9,885 nt of DNA from Planctomycetota bacterium. Lineage in GTDB: Bacteria; Planctomycetota; Planctomycetia; Pirellulales; Pirellulaceae. Within the stretch, counting starts at the first letter, position 1. Each line of letters opens with the position of its first letter. The stretch is taken from assembly GCA_023417165.1 (NCBI GenBank), contig JAEZGD010000103.1:1-9885 (forward strand), read 5' to 3'. Shown here piece after piece: positions 1-7,562 of the stretch. The translations under genes and the position numbers were made by a program. The notes beneath the pieces were generated by a model. The model ran no database searches. It was not told the DNA's origin and saw nothing but the letters and a program-made list of their open reading frames with translations.

Positions 1-2454
1 AAGCAGCCCAGCGCCAAGCCGGAAGATACGCTGGAATTGCACCTGCTGGCCGCGCGCAACTATTTGATCATGCGGAAGCATCGCGAAGCGCAGCCGCATT
101 TGGATAAGTTGCTGGCCGCGAAAGACAGTCGCTATGCCGGTTGGGGCGAACTCCTCAGCGGCGCGGTGAACGCGGCCGAAGGTCGCTATGAAAAGGCCTA
201 TCAGCACTTCACCAGTGCCGAACGCCAGTTGGGCACCGTGTTGTTCGTGCACATGGGCCTGGCCAATAGCTGTTTGGCGCTCGGCAAGTGGGAAGAAGCG
301 TTGCCGCACTTGCAAGCGCTGCATCAAAGCTTTGAAACGGCCGATATCGAACTGCGTGCCTGGGCGGCGCAAAACGACATCAGCCGCGCGAATGTTCACT
401 TTGGTCAGTTCCGCGCTTATTTGGCACTCAATCGCTGGGAAGATGCCCAAAAGCAATTGGGCGAACTCGCTGGCACGCCGCTCGCAGGCCGAGCCTCGGC
501 GATGGCGATTGCTTATCTTTGGGGCCAAGGCAAACGTGACGAAACGCTGGCGATGCTGGCCAACGCGCGCAAGCTAGAGCCCAACAACTTGGCCCTGCTG
601 CAAATGGAGGCTGGCTTCCGCAACCAGCTTGGCCAAACGGCCGAAGCGACCAAGTTGCTGGAAGATGCCGCCGCCGCCCAACCTAGCAACTTGCAGGCGC
701 AACTGCTCGTCGTGCGTTGGAAGCTCTCGCAAAAGCAAACGCCAGAGGCGCTCGACCTGTTGACCAAGCTGCAAACCGATTTCCCTCAGGAAGCCGCCCC
801 GGCTTTGCTGAAAGCCTATACGCTAATCGCCGCTAACAAAGTGGACGAAGCGCTCGAAATCGCCAAGTCGCTGAAGTCGCGGCCCGAAGCCGTGGCGGCC
901 GCCAACTTCTTGATTGCCGCTGCCGAAATGCGGAAGAACAACCCTGAAGCCGCCGCCACTGAGTTGGCCGAGGCCGAAGCCCGCACGCCGGACCATGGCT
1001 TGGTCAAGCTGCTGCAAGGCGAGGTCTCGGCTTCGCAGGGCGACTATGCAGGCGCGATCGCCAATGTGGGCAGCTCGCTCGACGTCGTGCCCCTGCGTCT
1101 GCAAGCGCGCACGATGCTGTTGCGTTCGCTATTGCTGTTGGCTGCTAAAGAAGGGCCCGCCGCGGCCGAAGCTCAATTGCAACCGCTCGTGGACGAGCAT
1201 CCCGATGACGCGTTCCTGCAAATTGCGCTGGCCGATTTCAAATTCAAGCAAGGTCGCTTTGACGACGCGATGAAACTGCTCGATCGTGCGGAACAGCTTT
1301 CGCCGGGCAGCGCTGACGTGCCCTATATCAAGGCGGGAATCTGGCTGCAACGCGGCCGAGCCGACTTGGCGTATCAAGAATGCAAGCGTGGCCTGGCGAT
1401 CGCGCCGAAGCATTTGGCGTCGCTTGCTCTGGGCGCTGATCTGGCCGCGCGGCTGGGTCTGAATCAAGATTCGCTGGCCTACGCCAAAACGGCGCTCGAA
1501 GCGATGCCGAACGCGCCGGCCGTGATTTTGATGCAAGCCAACGCGTTGGCGAATCTGCGCCGCTCGGCTGAAGCCGAAGCAGTGCTGCGCGATGCCATCA
1601 AAGCGCAGCCCTTGGTGAACATGTATTACGACCGGTTGGCAGCCCTGCAAGCCGAAGCCAAGCAGAACGACGCAGCGCTCGTGACGATTCGCCAGGGGCG
1701 CAAAGCTCTGCCGGCCGATCTACTGCTCGCCTCGGCGGAAGTCTCGCTGCTGTGCCGTCTGAACAAGTTGGACGACGCCAAGGCGTTTGCCGCAGAGTTC
1801 ACCAAGGACCAGACCGCGCCCGACCGCTTGCTGACCGTGGCGCAGGCGTTCTTCCGCGAAGGCCAATTTGACCTGGCTCGCGATTGGGGCGGCCAAGCCT
1901 TGGCGATCGCCGCCGATAACGTCAAGCCGGCGATTCATCTGATGCTGGGCGATGTGAACCTGGTGGAGTACGAGACCACGGTTCCGAAGAATAAGGAACT
2001 GGTCGCCCAGGCGCGCGATCACTTTGCAGCAGTGTTGGCCGCGGCTCCGGAGCATTACATCGCCGGCAATAATCTGGCGTGGATTCTGGCGACCGAGTTC
2101 AACGACGCTGCCAAAGCAGCCGAAGTCATCGACCGCGTGCGCGGCAAGGCGACCGTCGAGCAAATGCCGATCAACTTCATCGACACGCTCGCCGTCGTCT
2201 ATCGCCTGGCGAATCGCTTGGAAGACGCGCAGCAAGTCCTAGAGCGCGCCACCGCCATGTACCAAGAGAACCCGCTGCTGCTGTATCAACTAGCGGTCGT
2301 GCAAAGCGATCGCAAGCTTTATGCTGCTTCGCGCAACAGCCTGGAGCGAGCCGTTCAATTGGGCGTGCCCGAGAAGTACAAGCAACCGGCTCAGCAATTG
2401 CTCGAGAGCCTGCGCACGCAAACCGAGACCAACACCAGCACGTCTGTTCCCTAA
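1..2454 (+). CDS. Long TPR-repeat protein, 5' end outside window
   Basis: The frame is open from the first base (KQPSAKPEDTLELHLLAARNY...), so the true start lies upstream; a TTG at 37 is only the first possible start codon inside the window. The visible 817 residues are almost entirely helix-turn-helix TPR-like units, with repeated A/L/G spacing such as LGKWEEALPHLQAL, QGRFDDAMKLLDRAEQLSPGSAD and LEDAQQVLERATAMYQENPLLLYQLA. Near the C-terminus is NNLAWILA, a signature often seen in large bacterial TPR proteins of exopolysaccharide/exosortase loci (PrsT-like proteins have a similar design). The protein ends in a short Thr/Ser-rich tail. TPRs are protein-protein scaffolds, so a role in assembling an envelope or polysaccharide machine is likely, but no partner can be read from the sequence. 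No signal peptide can be judged because the N-terminus is missing. It appears to head an operon with the two genes that follow. The TPR call is firm; the pathway is inferred from context. Confidence 0.9.
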   Translation, partial: KQPSAKPEDTLELHLLAARNYLIMRKHREAQPHLDKLLAAKDSRYAGWGELLSGAVNAAEGRYEKAYQHFTSAERQLGTVLFVHMGLANSCLALGKWEEALPHLQALHQSFETADIELRAWAAQNDISRANVHFGQFRAYLALNRWEDAQKQLGELAGTPLAGRASAMAIAYLWGQGKRDETLAMLANARKLEPNNLALLQMEAGFRNQLGQTAEATKLLEDAAAAQPSNLQAQLLVVRWKLSQKQTPEALDLLTKLQTDFPQEAAPALLKAYTLIAANKVDEALEIAKSLKSRPEAVAAANFLIAAAEMRKNNPEAAATELAEAEARTPDHGLVKLLQGEVSASQGDYAGAIANVGSSLDVVPLRLQARTMLLRSLLLLAAKEGPAAAEAQLQPLVDEHPDDAFLQIALADFKFKQGRFDDAMKLLDRAEQLSPGSADVPYIKAGIWLQRGRADLAYQECKRGLAIAPKHLASLALGADLAARLGLNQDSLAYAKTALEAMPNAPAVILMQANALANLRRSAEAEAVLRDAIKAQPLVNMYYDRLAALQAEAKQNDAALVTIRQGRKALPADLLLASAEVSLLCRLNKLDDAKAFAAEFTKDQTAPDRLLTVAQAFFREGQFDLARDWGGQALAIAADNVKPAIHLMLGDVNLVEYETTVPKNKELVAQARDHFAAVLAAAPEHYIAGNNLAWILATEFNDAAKAAEVIDRVRGKATVEQMPINFIDTLAVVYRLANRLEDAQQVLERATAMYQENPLLLYQLAVVQSDRKLYAASRNSLERAVQLGVPEKYKQPAQQLLESLRTQTETNTSTSVP

Positions 2455-2508
2455 CGGACGCCTGGCGCAGTCCTGTCCCGATTTATTGCCTCGCAAGGCA
2501 AACAAGCC

Positions 2509-4212
2509 ATGTCTGCATCGCTCGACAACGGGCCTTCATCGACGTCGAACGAGCCGGTGATTACCCCGCAGCTGCCGCCCCAATATGCACTGGGGCTGCG
2601 GCATGTGGGAATCACCGCCTTTTGGGTCGTGGTATTTTTGTTCTTTAGCTATCTGCCTTTGCGATCAACCGATCTGTGGGGGCATACCACGTGGGGTCAT
2701 TGGATCCTGCAGAACCATCGCCTGCCGACGGAAGATCCGTTCTTCCCACTCGCCCAAGGCATGGCGGTGGTCGATTCGGCCTGGCTATCGCAAGTAACCT
2801 TCGCGGCCTTCGATCAACAATTCGGACCGCAAGGCCTGTCAGCGCTCTTTGCGCTGCTGGTGACTGCCACCTTGCTGCTGTTCGCCAGAGCGTTCTATCT
2901 CATTTCGCACCGCATGGGTCCCACGATTGTGGGCGTGCTACTGGTGCTGCTCGTCGGTTGGAGCCGCGCTACCACGCTGCGGCCAGAAACCTTTGGCGCG
3001 CTGCTGCTGGCGGCCATCGTGTTACTAGTCACGCGCGACCTGTATGCGACGTCCACGAGCGAACGACCTTCTAGCCGCTGGCTGACTTGGTTGGGCATTC
3101 CGCTTGCGATGGCGGTATGGGCGAACTTTCATGGTTCGTATCTGATCGGCCTGATTTTCCTAGGTTGCGTCGCTCTCGGCCACGCCATTGATGTGGCATG
3201 GGCACAGCGCAGCTTGCGCGCTGCCTTTGCCGATGCCACGGTGCAGCGTTGGGCATTTGTGACCGAGCTGAGCCTGCTCGCGACGTTCATCAACCCTTAC
3301 GGCGTCAACTTGCTGGTCTATAACTTGAAGTTTGCCGGCAATCCGAATTTGCTTGAGATTCTGGAGTGGCAGCCGCTGGTGATTCTCGGCGTCGGCGGAC
3401 GGGAGTTCGCCGTTTCGATTGTGCTGCTACTCGTGCTGTTTCGCATTAGCCGCGCTCGTGTGACCGCCACCCAAGTATTGCTGCTGGCCGTATTTGGCTT
3501 TGCTGCGATCAAGGGCATTCGCATGCTGGGCTGGTATGCACCGCTCTTCGCTTGGGTTGTGCAGCCACACTTAAGCGAGGTTTGGTCGCGTTGGCGCCCG
3601 CTGACCGCCGCGCCCGAGCCAGTTTCCGTCAATGGCACCGACTATAAACTGCCGCCAGGGCGATCGTTTCATTACACGCTTGTCTGCGGCCTGCTGATTT
3701 GGCTTGGCATTTCCTTCGCTCCTTGGAGCAGCGCGGTGCTCGGTGGCAAGTCGCGCACCGAGTCGCAACTCTATGACAAGAACTCTTCGCCGCTGGCACT
3801 AGTGGGCTATCTTCAAAAGAATCCGCCCCAAGGCCAGACCTTTCATCCACAACATTGGGGCGATTGGCTGCTGCGCAACGTCCCGGATCTGAAGCCGTTC
3901 GTTACTTCGAATATTCACCTCGCGCCACCACAGGTTTGGGCCGACCACCAACGGATCTCGGCAGCGCAGCCAGGCTGGCAACGCGTGCTGGACCGCTACA
4001 ACGTGCGCACGTTGATTGTCGACCGCGAAGCTAACGCGCACCTGTTTCAAGCGATGAAGCAAAACACAGACTGGCAGATCGTGTATCAGGACGATCAGGC
4101 TAGCGTCTATCGGCGCGTTTTGCCAACGCCCGGCGTGAAGAACGCCGCCCCGCTGGAACCGACGCCTGGGGGCGAGAAACTGGAAGCCACGCCCGAGTCA
4201 CGGAGCGAATAA
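2509..4212 (+). CDS. GT-C-like polytopic membrane protein, putative glycosyltransferase
   Basis: A 567-residue integral membrane protein. A polar N-terminal tail (1-33) precedes about nine or ten hydrophobic segments: roughly 34-51, 108-128, 138-150, 162-175, 193-204, 208-226, 250-271, 300-312, 321-348 and 388-405. The first periplasmic loop has STDLWGHTTWGHWIL (53-67) followed by LPTEDPFF (72-79). This D-L-W...G.WIL...LP..DPF layout is typical of many uncharacterised GT-C-fold proteins, in which an acidic residue of the first loop is catalytic; D55 and D76 are the candidates. WANFHG (204-209) is also typical. The C-terminal soluble part (about 412-540) has the common tail pattern W..VL.RYNVRTLIVDRE...W.IVYQDDQASVYRR. 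GT-C enzymes move sugars from lipid-linked donors on the outer face of the inner membrane, which suits an exopolysaccharide locus. Substrate and activity cannot be read. It starts 54 bp after the TPR gene with only a weak AAGG upstream, and runs almost directly into the next gene. Confidence 0.8.
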   Translation: MSASLDNGPSSTSNEPVITPQLPPQYALGLRHVGITAFWVVVFLFFSYLPLRSTDLWGHTTWGHWILQNHRLPTEDPFFPLAQGMAVVDSAWLSQVTFAAFDQQFGPQGLSALFALLVTATLLLFARAFYLISHRMGPTIVGVLLVLLVGWSRATTLRPETFGALLLAAIVLLVTRDLYATSTSERPSSRWLTWLGIPLAMAVWANFHGSYLIGLIFLGCVALGHAIDVAWAQRSLRAAFADATVQRWAFVTELSLLATFINPYGVNLLVYNLKFAGNPNLLEILEWQPLVILGVGGREFAVSIVLLLVLFRISRARVTATQVLLLAVFGFAAIKGIRMLGWYAPLFAWVVQPHLSEVWSRWRPLTAAPEPVSVNGTDYKLPPGRSFHYTLVCGLLIWLGISFAPWSSAVLGGKSRTESQLYDKNSSPLALVGYLQKNPPQGQTFHPQHWGDWLLRNVPDLKPFVTSNIHLAPPQVWADHQRISAAQPGWQRVLDRYNVRTLIVDREANAHLFQAMKQNTDWQIVYQDDQASVYRRVLPTPGVKNAAPLEPTPGGEKLEATPESRSE

Positions 4213-4215
4213 CTC

Positions 4216-5442
4216 ATGTCCACACCTACGCCTCACCGTGACGCGCGCGTTCTGCCCACGACGGTCTTTATCCTGACGCAACTTTTGATCCTGGGCGCAG
4301 CGGTGGCCGCAGTTGGCTATCGCTGGACGCGTCCTGCCGATGCGCTCACGCTGCCCGAGTTGCGTGATACACCGCTTGAGATTCGCCCCATTTATGATTC
4401 GCCCGTAGTCGTCACCGACGAGCAACTGACTCGCGTGTTAACGCGGCTGCGTCCGCAATGGGACGGCCCTCAAACCAAGATCAACAGCATCGATCACGCG
4501 CTGCGGTTCTGGGGCGTGGAAGCCACTTTTGGTAATCGCGCGCATCCGTCTGGCGAAGAGATGCGTCAATTGCTGTTAAACCAAACGCGGTTTCAGCAAC
4601 TCTATGGCAAAGCCGGCGAAGCGCTTCCATTGCTGATTCCTACGCCGCCGGGCGTCCGCGTGCGGGTGAACGAAGGCGAGATGTCGAGCAGTCACGTCGA
4701 CCACACGGCCGCTTCGCTGGCGGAAGTCGGCACGCCGTTGTCGTTTCCGATCGAAACCATTGCCGGCCCGGGCACCTATCGCCAGGTGGTCGAACAGGTC
4801 TTTCGCGACTTCAGCCTGAACCAGGTCGAATACGAATGGTCAACGATGGTCTTCGCTTTGTTTGCTCCTTCGCCCGATGCCTGGCGAACCAAGGAAGGGC
4901 AAACGATGACCTTCGATCGCCTGGCCGAGCGCATCATGCGTCAGGACCAGCCGCAGGGCGTCTGCTTCGGCAACCACCGCTTGTACTCGCTAGTGATTCT
5001 GCTGCGTGTTCACGATCAGAGCCCGATTCTCTCGGCCGAAACGCATGCCCAGGTGGTCGCCTACTTGCAGCAAATGACCAAGCAACTGGTGGCGACGCAG
5101 CATGCCGACGGGTGCTGGAATATGAAATGGCCCACAGAAGCGCCAGCGAGTTCTTCGCCTTCAGAAGTGGAAGGCGATCGCTTGTCAGATCGCATCATTG
5201 CCACGGGCCATGCGCTGGAGTGGTGGGCGATGGTGCCAGAGCAGTTAGCGCCGCAGCTTCATCCCGAGCGCGACGTCCTGGTGAAAGCCGGGCAGTGGAT
5301 CGTGCGCACGGTTGATAGCCTCGAAGATCGCGAGATTCCCACGCACTTTACGTTCCTCTCGCATGCCGGGCGTTCGCTGGCGCTGTGGCGAGGCAAGTTT
5401 GCCTATGAAGTGCCGCTGCTGGAGTCCGCGCCCCAGCAATAA
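4216..5442 (+). CDS. Membrane-anchored protein of unknown function, possible alpha/alpha-toroid domain
   Basis: A 408-residue protein with one N-terminal transmembrane segment (about 15-35), so probably anchored with the bulk outside the cytoplasm. Residues 40-200 contain no motif I recognise. The C-terminal half is rich in His, Trp and Gly helix-end motifs: C250-F-G-N-H254, A297-D-G-C-W301, A329-T-G-H332 with LEWW (334-337), and L381-S-H-A384. Repeated helices joined by D-G-x-W-like turns are typical of alpha/alpha-toroid folds (prenyltransferase/terpene cyclase-like or glycan-lyase-like). The Cys and His residues could bind metal, but this is only a guess from spacing. The ATG lies 3 bp after the stop of the GT-C-like gene, which implies translational coupling and a shared task. 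I do not recognise a named family. It may be a processing or accessory enzyme of the same glycan system. No start closer to the signal anchor is better. Confidence 0.75.
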   Translation: MSTPTPHRDARVLPTTVFILTQLLILGAAVAAVGYRWTRPADALTLPELRDTPLEIRPIYDSPVVVTDEQLTRVLTRLRPQWDGPQTKINSIDHALRFWGVEATFGNRAHPSGEEMRQLLLNQTRFQQLYGKAGEALPLLIPTPPGVRVRVNEGEMSSSHVDHTAASLAEVGTPLSFPIETIAGPGTYRQVVEQVFRDFSLNQVEYEWSTMVFALFAPSPDAWRTKEGQTMTFDRLAERIMRQDQPQGVCFGNHRLYSLVILLRVHDQSPILSAETHAQVVAYLQQMTKQLVATQHADGCWNMKWPTEAPASSSPSEVEGDRLSDRIIATGHALEWWAMVPEQLAPQLHPERDVLVKAGQWIVRTVDSLEDREIPTHFTFLSHAGRSLALWRGKFAYEVPLLESAPQQ

Positions 5443-5493
5443 TGCCAATCGAGGCGCGCGACACGAACGTCACGAGCGTGTTACCATGCGGCT

Positions 5494-5886
5494 CTACTGC
5501 CCAATGCGGCGTCCCGGCGGAGTCTGCGCTGGGAAGAAGTGCGAGTAGTTCATAAACGTGGCCGCAGTCGACGGACGTCCCACCGCTTGATACTGAGCGC
5601 CGATCTGCCCTTGCTGAACCTGATTCATCTGCTGTTCCATCAGGAGTTGACGGTCCAGGAAGTTCAGTTGCTGGTTGACCTGATTCATTTGCCGCTCTAA
5701 CTCAAACCGCGGCCGTACCCAGGCATAATAGCTAGGCACGCCGCCCACGGTGCCGCGCGACAGAAACAAATAGGGGCTAATCGTTGGGCGAGCGGGCACG
5801 AACCGCGATTGCGACGGCCCACCTTGGGCCAGAGCCTCGACGGCCACCGCAGAAAACAACAGCGCCAGGATCATCGTCGCACGCAT
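5494..5886 (-). CDS. Small secreted coiled-coil protein of a planctomycete type
   Basis: A 130-residue protein with a clear signal peptide: MRATMILALLFSAVAVEALA, likely cut after A20. The mature part begins with a Pro/Arg-rich stretch holding R33-PTISPYLFLSR (33-44) and Y53-Y54..VRPR (53-60). A Gln/Met/Leu-rich heptad region (about 61-94, ELERQMNQVNQQLNFLDRQL...) follows and should form a coiled coil. The C-terminal piece contains GRPSTAATFMNYSHFFP (103-119). The pairing SPYL...YY..VRP...coiled coil...FMNYSHYF recurs in small exported planctomycete proteins of unknown role, which supports both reality of the gene and the phylum. It has the best Shine-Dalgarno of the window (GGGAGG about 8 nt before the ATG). 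It converges with the TPR/GT-C operon and diverges from the export gene; whether it belongs to the polysaccharide system is unknown. Confidence 0.85.
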   Translation of the reverse strand: MRATMILALLFSAVAVEALAQGGPSQSRFVPARPTISPYLFLSRGTVGGVPSYYAWVRPRFELERQMNQVNQQLNFLDRQLLMEQQMNQVQQGQIGAQYQAVGRPSTAATFMNYSHFFPAQTPPGRRIGQ

Positions 5887-5894
5887 GATTCAAT

Positions 5895-5899
5895 CCTCC
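5895..5899 (-). promoter_or_regulatory. Strong Shine-Dalgarno of the small secreted gene
   Basis: On the minus strand the sequence reads GGGAGGATTGAATC then ATG, placing GGAGG 8-9 nt before the start at 5886. It fixes this start. Other genes in the window have weak or no SD sequences. Confidence 0.8.
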
Positions 5900-5927
5900 C
5901 AGGGAAGTTAGCGGCAACGTCACATCC

Positions 5928-5933
5928 GTTATA
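5928..5933 (-). promoter_or_regulatory. Possible -10 element of the small secreted gene
   Basis: The minus strand has TATAAC, five of six matches to TATAAT, about 40 nt upstream of the start codon. No good -35 hexamer lies 15-18 nt further upstream; instead that region is filled by the GCTGTTA/TAACAGC palindrome (5934-5952). This would fit an activator- or repressor-dependent promoter. Tentative. Confidence 0.3.
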
Positions 5934-5952
5934 GCTGTTACAGCTTAACAGC
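5934..5952. repeat. Perfect inverted repeat, operator-like
   Basis: GCTGTTA (5934-5940) and TAACAGC (5946-5952) are perfect reverse complements around a 5-nt centre, CAGCT. It directly abuts the candidate -10 of the minus-strand gene. A second, smaller palindrome with the same half sites, TAACA-GGT-TGTTA, lies at 5969-5981. Four TGTTA/TAACA half sites within 46 bp suggest a regulator binding site between two divergent genes. A hairpin role is the alternative. Confidence 0.45.
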
Positions 5953-5955
5953 GGC

Positions 5956-6016
5956 GCGACCGTGCTACTAACAGGTTGTTATCGGCGATTTACGGTTACT
6001 CCTTAGTAGCGGTCGC
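5956..6016. repeat. Long near-perfect inverted repeat (14 bp stem)
   Basis: GCGACC-gt-GCTACTAA (5956-5971) pairs with TTAGTAGCGGTCGC (6003-6016): 14 base pairs interrupted only by a 2-nt bulge (5962-5963), with a 31-nt loop. It is much longer than chance palindromes in this stretch. There is no U-tract beside it on either strand, so it is not a standard intrinsic terminator. It lies in the divergent intergenic region, more than 390 bp before the export gene start, and could be an RNA hairpin in a long leader or a DNA cruciform or binding site. Confidence 0.6.
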
Positions 6017-6041
6017 TGAAGTTCCCGCCGCTGCTTGCGTT

Positions 6042-6089
6042 CGGGTGGCCTCGCGCTTTAAACCTTGCGGATCGTAACGAGGCCGCTTG
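6042..6089. repeat. Hairpin-forming inverted repeat
   Basis: GGCCTCG (6047-6053) and CGAGGCC (6078-6084) are perfect reverse complements. On the plus-strand RNA the stem extends outward to 6042/6089 using C-G, G-C and three G-U pairs, giving about 12 pairs around a 24-nt loop. The G-U pairs form only in RNA of this strand, mildly favouring a plus-strand transcript as the functional form. Confidence 0.45.
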
Positions 6090-6398
6090 CATCACCGTTA
6101 CCAGTGGTATTACTGGCGCGGACTACGCGGGCGGCAGCGCCGGTTTCACCGGTACGAAGCACACAACCGGCGCGCCACACACAACCGTTATCACGCGCTC
6201 GCTCCCAGCGCGAAATGGTGGAGCGGGGCCCCTTTCAGTTGGTGCCGCAGGTCGACTAATCCGATCACCAGGAACAACGGGCCCTTGCCGCGGCAATACG
6301 CACGGACGGCGTTGTTGCTACGCAGGGCTCTTTGATCGCGTCTTCGTGGAATTATACAGCCACCAAGGTGCGACCAACCAGTTTTTCCTTGCTCATGG
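6090..6398. other. Rest of the divergent intergenic region, no convincing gene
   Basis: About 310 bp before the export gene. Short open frames exist on both strands, but their products are rich in Arg, His and Trp and resemble no protein I know. Visible structure includes CCGGT-TTC-ACCGG (6140-6152), CGCGCT...AGCGCG (6194-6212) and the 12-bp palindrome TTGCCGCGGCAA (6285-6296). Such short palindromes are individually expected by chance in GC-rich DNA. The stretch may be the 5' leader of the export transcript if the promoter lies upstream. Confidence 0.4.
6332..6358 (+). promoter_or_regulatory. Weak candidate promoter for the export gene
   Basis: TTGATC (6332-6337), a 15-nt spacer and TATACA (6353-6358) lie about 50 nt before the ATG at 6411. 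Each hexamer matches the sigma70 consensus at four of six positions and the spacer is short. If it is real, the hairpins at 5934-6296 lie outside the transcript of the export gene. Confidence 0.25.
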
Positions 6399-6410
6399 AT
6401 GGGTGAGATA

Positions 6411-7493
6411 ATGTCGCCAGTTTCTGGAACTTCCCGACGTGCCCTGTGGCTGTTAGTGGTATGCGGCAGTGTCCTCACTTGCGGCTGTCACGCGGCAATG
6501 CATCATCAAGACCAGCACTTGATGAAGCGGTTACCGCCGACCTATCCGACCATGCCGCGCGAGCTGCAGAAGGTCGTACTGCCCACCTATACCATTGAGC
6601 CGCCCGACATTCTGCAAATCGAAGCATTGCAGGTTGTCCCGCGCGCCCCGTATCACTTGAAGTCTCTGGATATTCTCTCGATTCAGGCCACCGGAACGCT
6701 GCCTGAGTCGCCGATCGCGGGTGCTTATCCCATCGAGCCCGGTGGCAGTGTTAATCTGGGCCCTCCTTATGGGATCGTGAAAGTCAGCGGCCTGACGGTC
6801 GAAGAGGCGCAAGAAAAGATCGCCACGCACTTAGAGAACTACTTGAAAGAGCCGCTCGTCACCGTTGCTTTAGCGCAGCTGGGACTTGGCCAGCAGGTCA
6901 GCGGACAATACCTGGTGGGCCCCGACGGCACGATTACATTAGGCAGCTATGGCAGCGTGAATGTGGTCGGACAAACGCTCGACCAGGCGAAGCTCACGAT
7001 CGAGACGTTCCTTTCCCGCGAGTTGGAAGACCCGCGCATCTCGATCAATATGTTCGCTTACAACAGCAAGGTGTACTACGTCGTGCTGCAGGGCGCGGGC
7101 CTGGGTGATGGTGTGTATCGCTTTCCGATCACCGGTAATGAGACCGTTCTCGACGCCATCGCGCAAATCAATGGCTTAAACCAAGTGTCCTCCAAGCGAA
7201 TTTGGATTGCTCGCCCGACCAATGCGCTAGGCGAAGTGCAGATCCTGCCCGTCGATTGGTTTGCGATTACCGAACAAGCAGCGACAAATTCCAACTACCA
7301 GGTTCTCCCAGGCGATCGCGTCTTCATCGCAGAAGACAAGATGGTGGCCTTCGACACAAAGCTGGGCAAGCTGTTGTCGCCGTTCGAACGCATTATGGGC
7401 TTCACCCTCTTGGGCACTGGCACCGCAACGCGGCTATCTGGCCAGGTGTTGAAGGGTGGCGGCAATCCCTCGCAGTTCGGCACAGGGTTCTAA
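6411..7493 (+). CDS. Polysaccharide export (OPX/Wza-like) lipoprotein
   Basis: A 360-residue protein of the Poly_export/SLBB family, the periplasmic-to-outer-membrane conduit for exopolysaccharide. I chose ATG 6411 because GGGTGAG lies just before it and the signal sequence SRRALWLLVVCGSVLTCGC then starts properly; ATG 6399 would add four residues. The lipid-attached Cys is probably C26 (TCGC). The Poly_export part begins with YTIEPPDILQIEAL (60-73). A second similar half-motif, HLKSLDILSIQATG, follows at once. Then come YPIEPGG...VKVSGLTVEEAQEKI...LVTV and VGPDGTITLGSYGSVNVVGQTLDQAK...PRISI. An SLBB-like unit starts about 221 (VYYVVLQGAGLGDGVYRFPITG.ETVLDAIAQINGL), followed by YQVLPGDRVFIAED near 296-309. 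The C-terminal stretch (LLSPFERIMGFTLLGTGTATRLSG) is amphipathic and could be the outer-membrane helix of Wza-type channels. The next lipoprotein gene starts 69 bp downstream. Confidence 0.92.
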   Translation: MSPVSGTSRRALWLLVVCGSVLTCGCHAAMHHQDQHLMKRLPPTYPTMPRELQKVVLPTYTIEPPDILQIEALQVVPRAPYHLKSLDILSIQATGTLPESPIAGAYPIEPGGSVNLGPPYGIVKVSGLTVEEAQEKIATHLENYLKEPLVTVALAQLGLGQQVSGQYLVGPDGTITLGSYGSVNVVGQTLDQAKLTIETFLSRELEDPRISINMFAYNSKVYYVVLQGAGLGDGVYRFPITGNETVLDAIAQINGLNQVSSKRIWIARPTNALGEVQILPVDWFAITEQAATNSNYQVLPGDRVFIAEDKMVAFDTKLGKLLSPFERIMGFTLLGTGTATRLSGQVLKGGGNPSQFGTGF

Positions 7494-7562
7494 CCGCCTT
7501 GATTGTGACGTGAGTGTAAGTAGTAGGGTTTTCTCCTAATCGGCCGCACAGGACTGGCGACG

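Noticed and set aside
1129..2235. Long minus-strand frames opposite the TPR gene (1129-1650, 1720-2235)
   Set aside because: Shadow frames of a GC-rich coding gene with strong TPR evidence on the plus strand.
5443..5493. Bidirectional terminator between the convergent genes
   Set aside because: ACACG (5461-5465) and CGTGT (5477-5481) form only a 5-bp stem, with no T-run on either side.
5996..6016. RfaH-type ops / JUMPstart element
   Set aside because: TAGTAGCGGTCGC is only loosely similar to GGCGGTAG-type ops sequences and forms one arm of the long inverted repeat. No true ops match was found in the window.
6065..6335. Two overlapping plus-strand short frames before the export gene
   Set aside because: Products are rich in Arg, His and Trp, as expected from translating structured GC-rich DNA. 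No start signals and no resemblance to known proteins.
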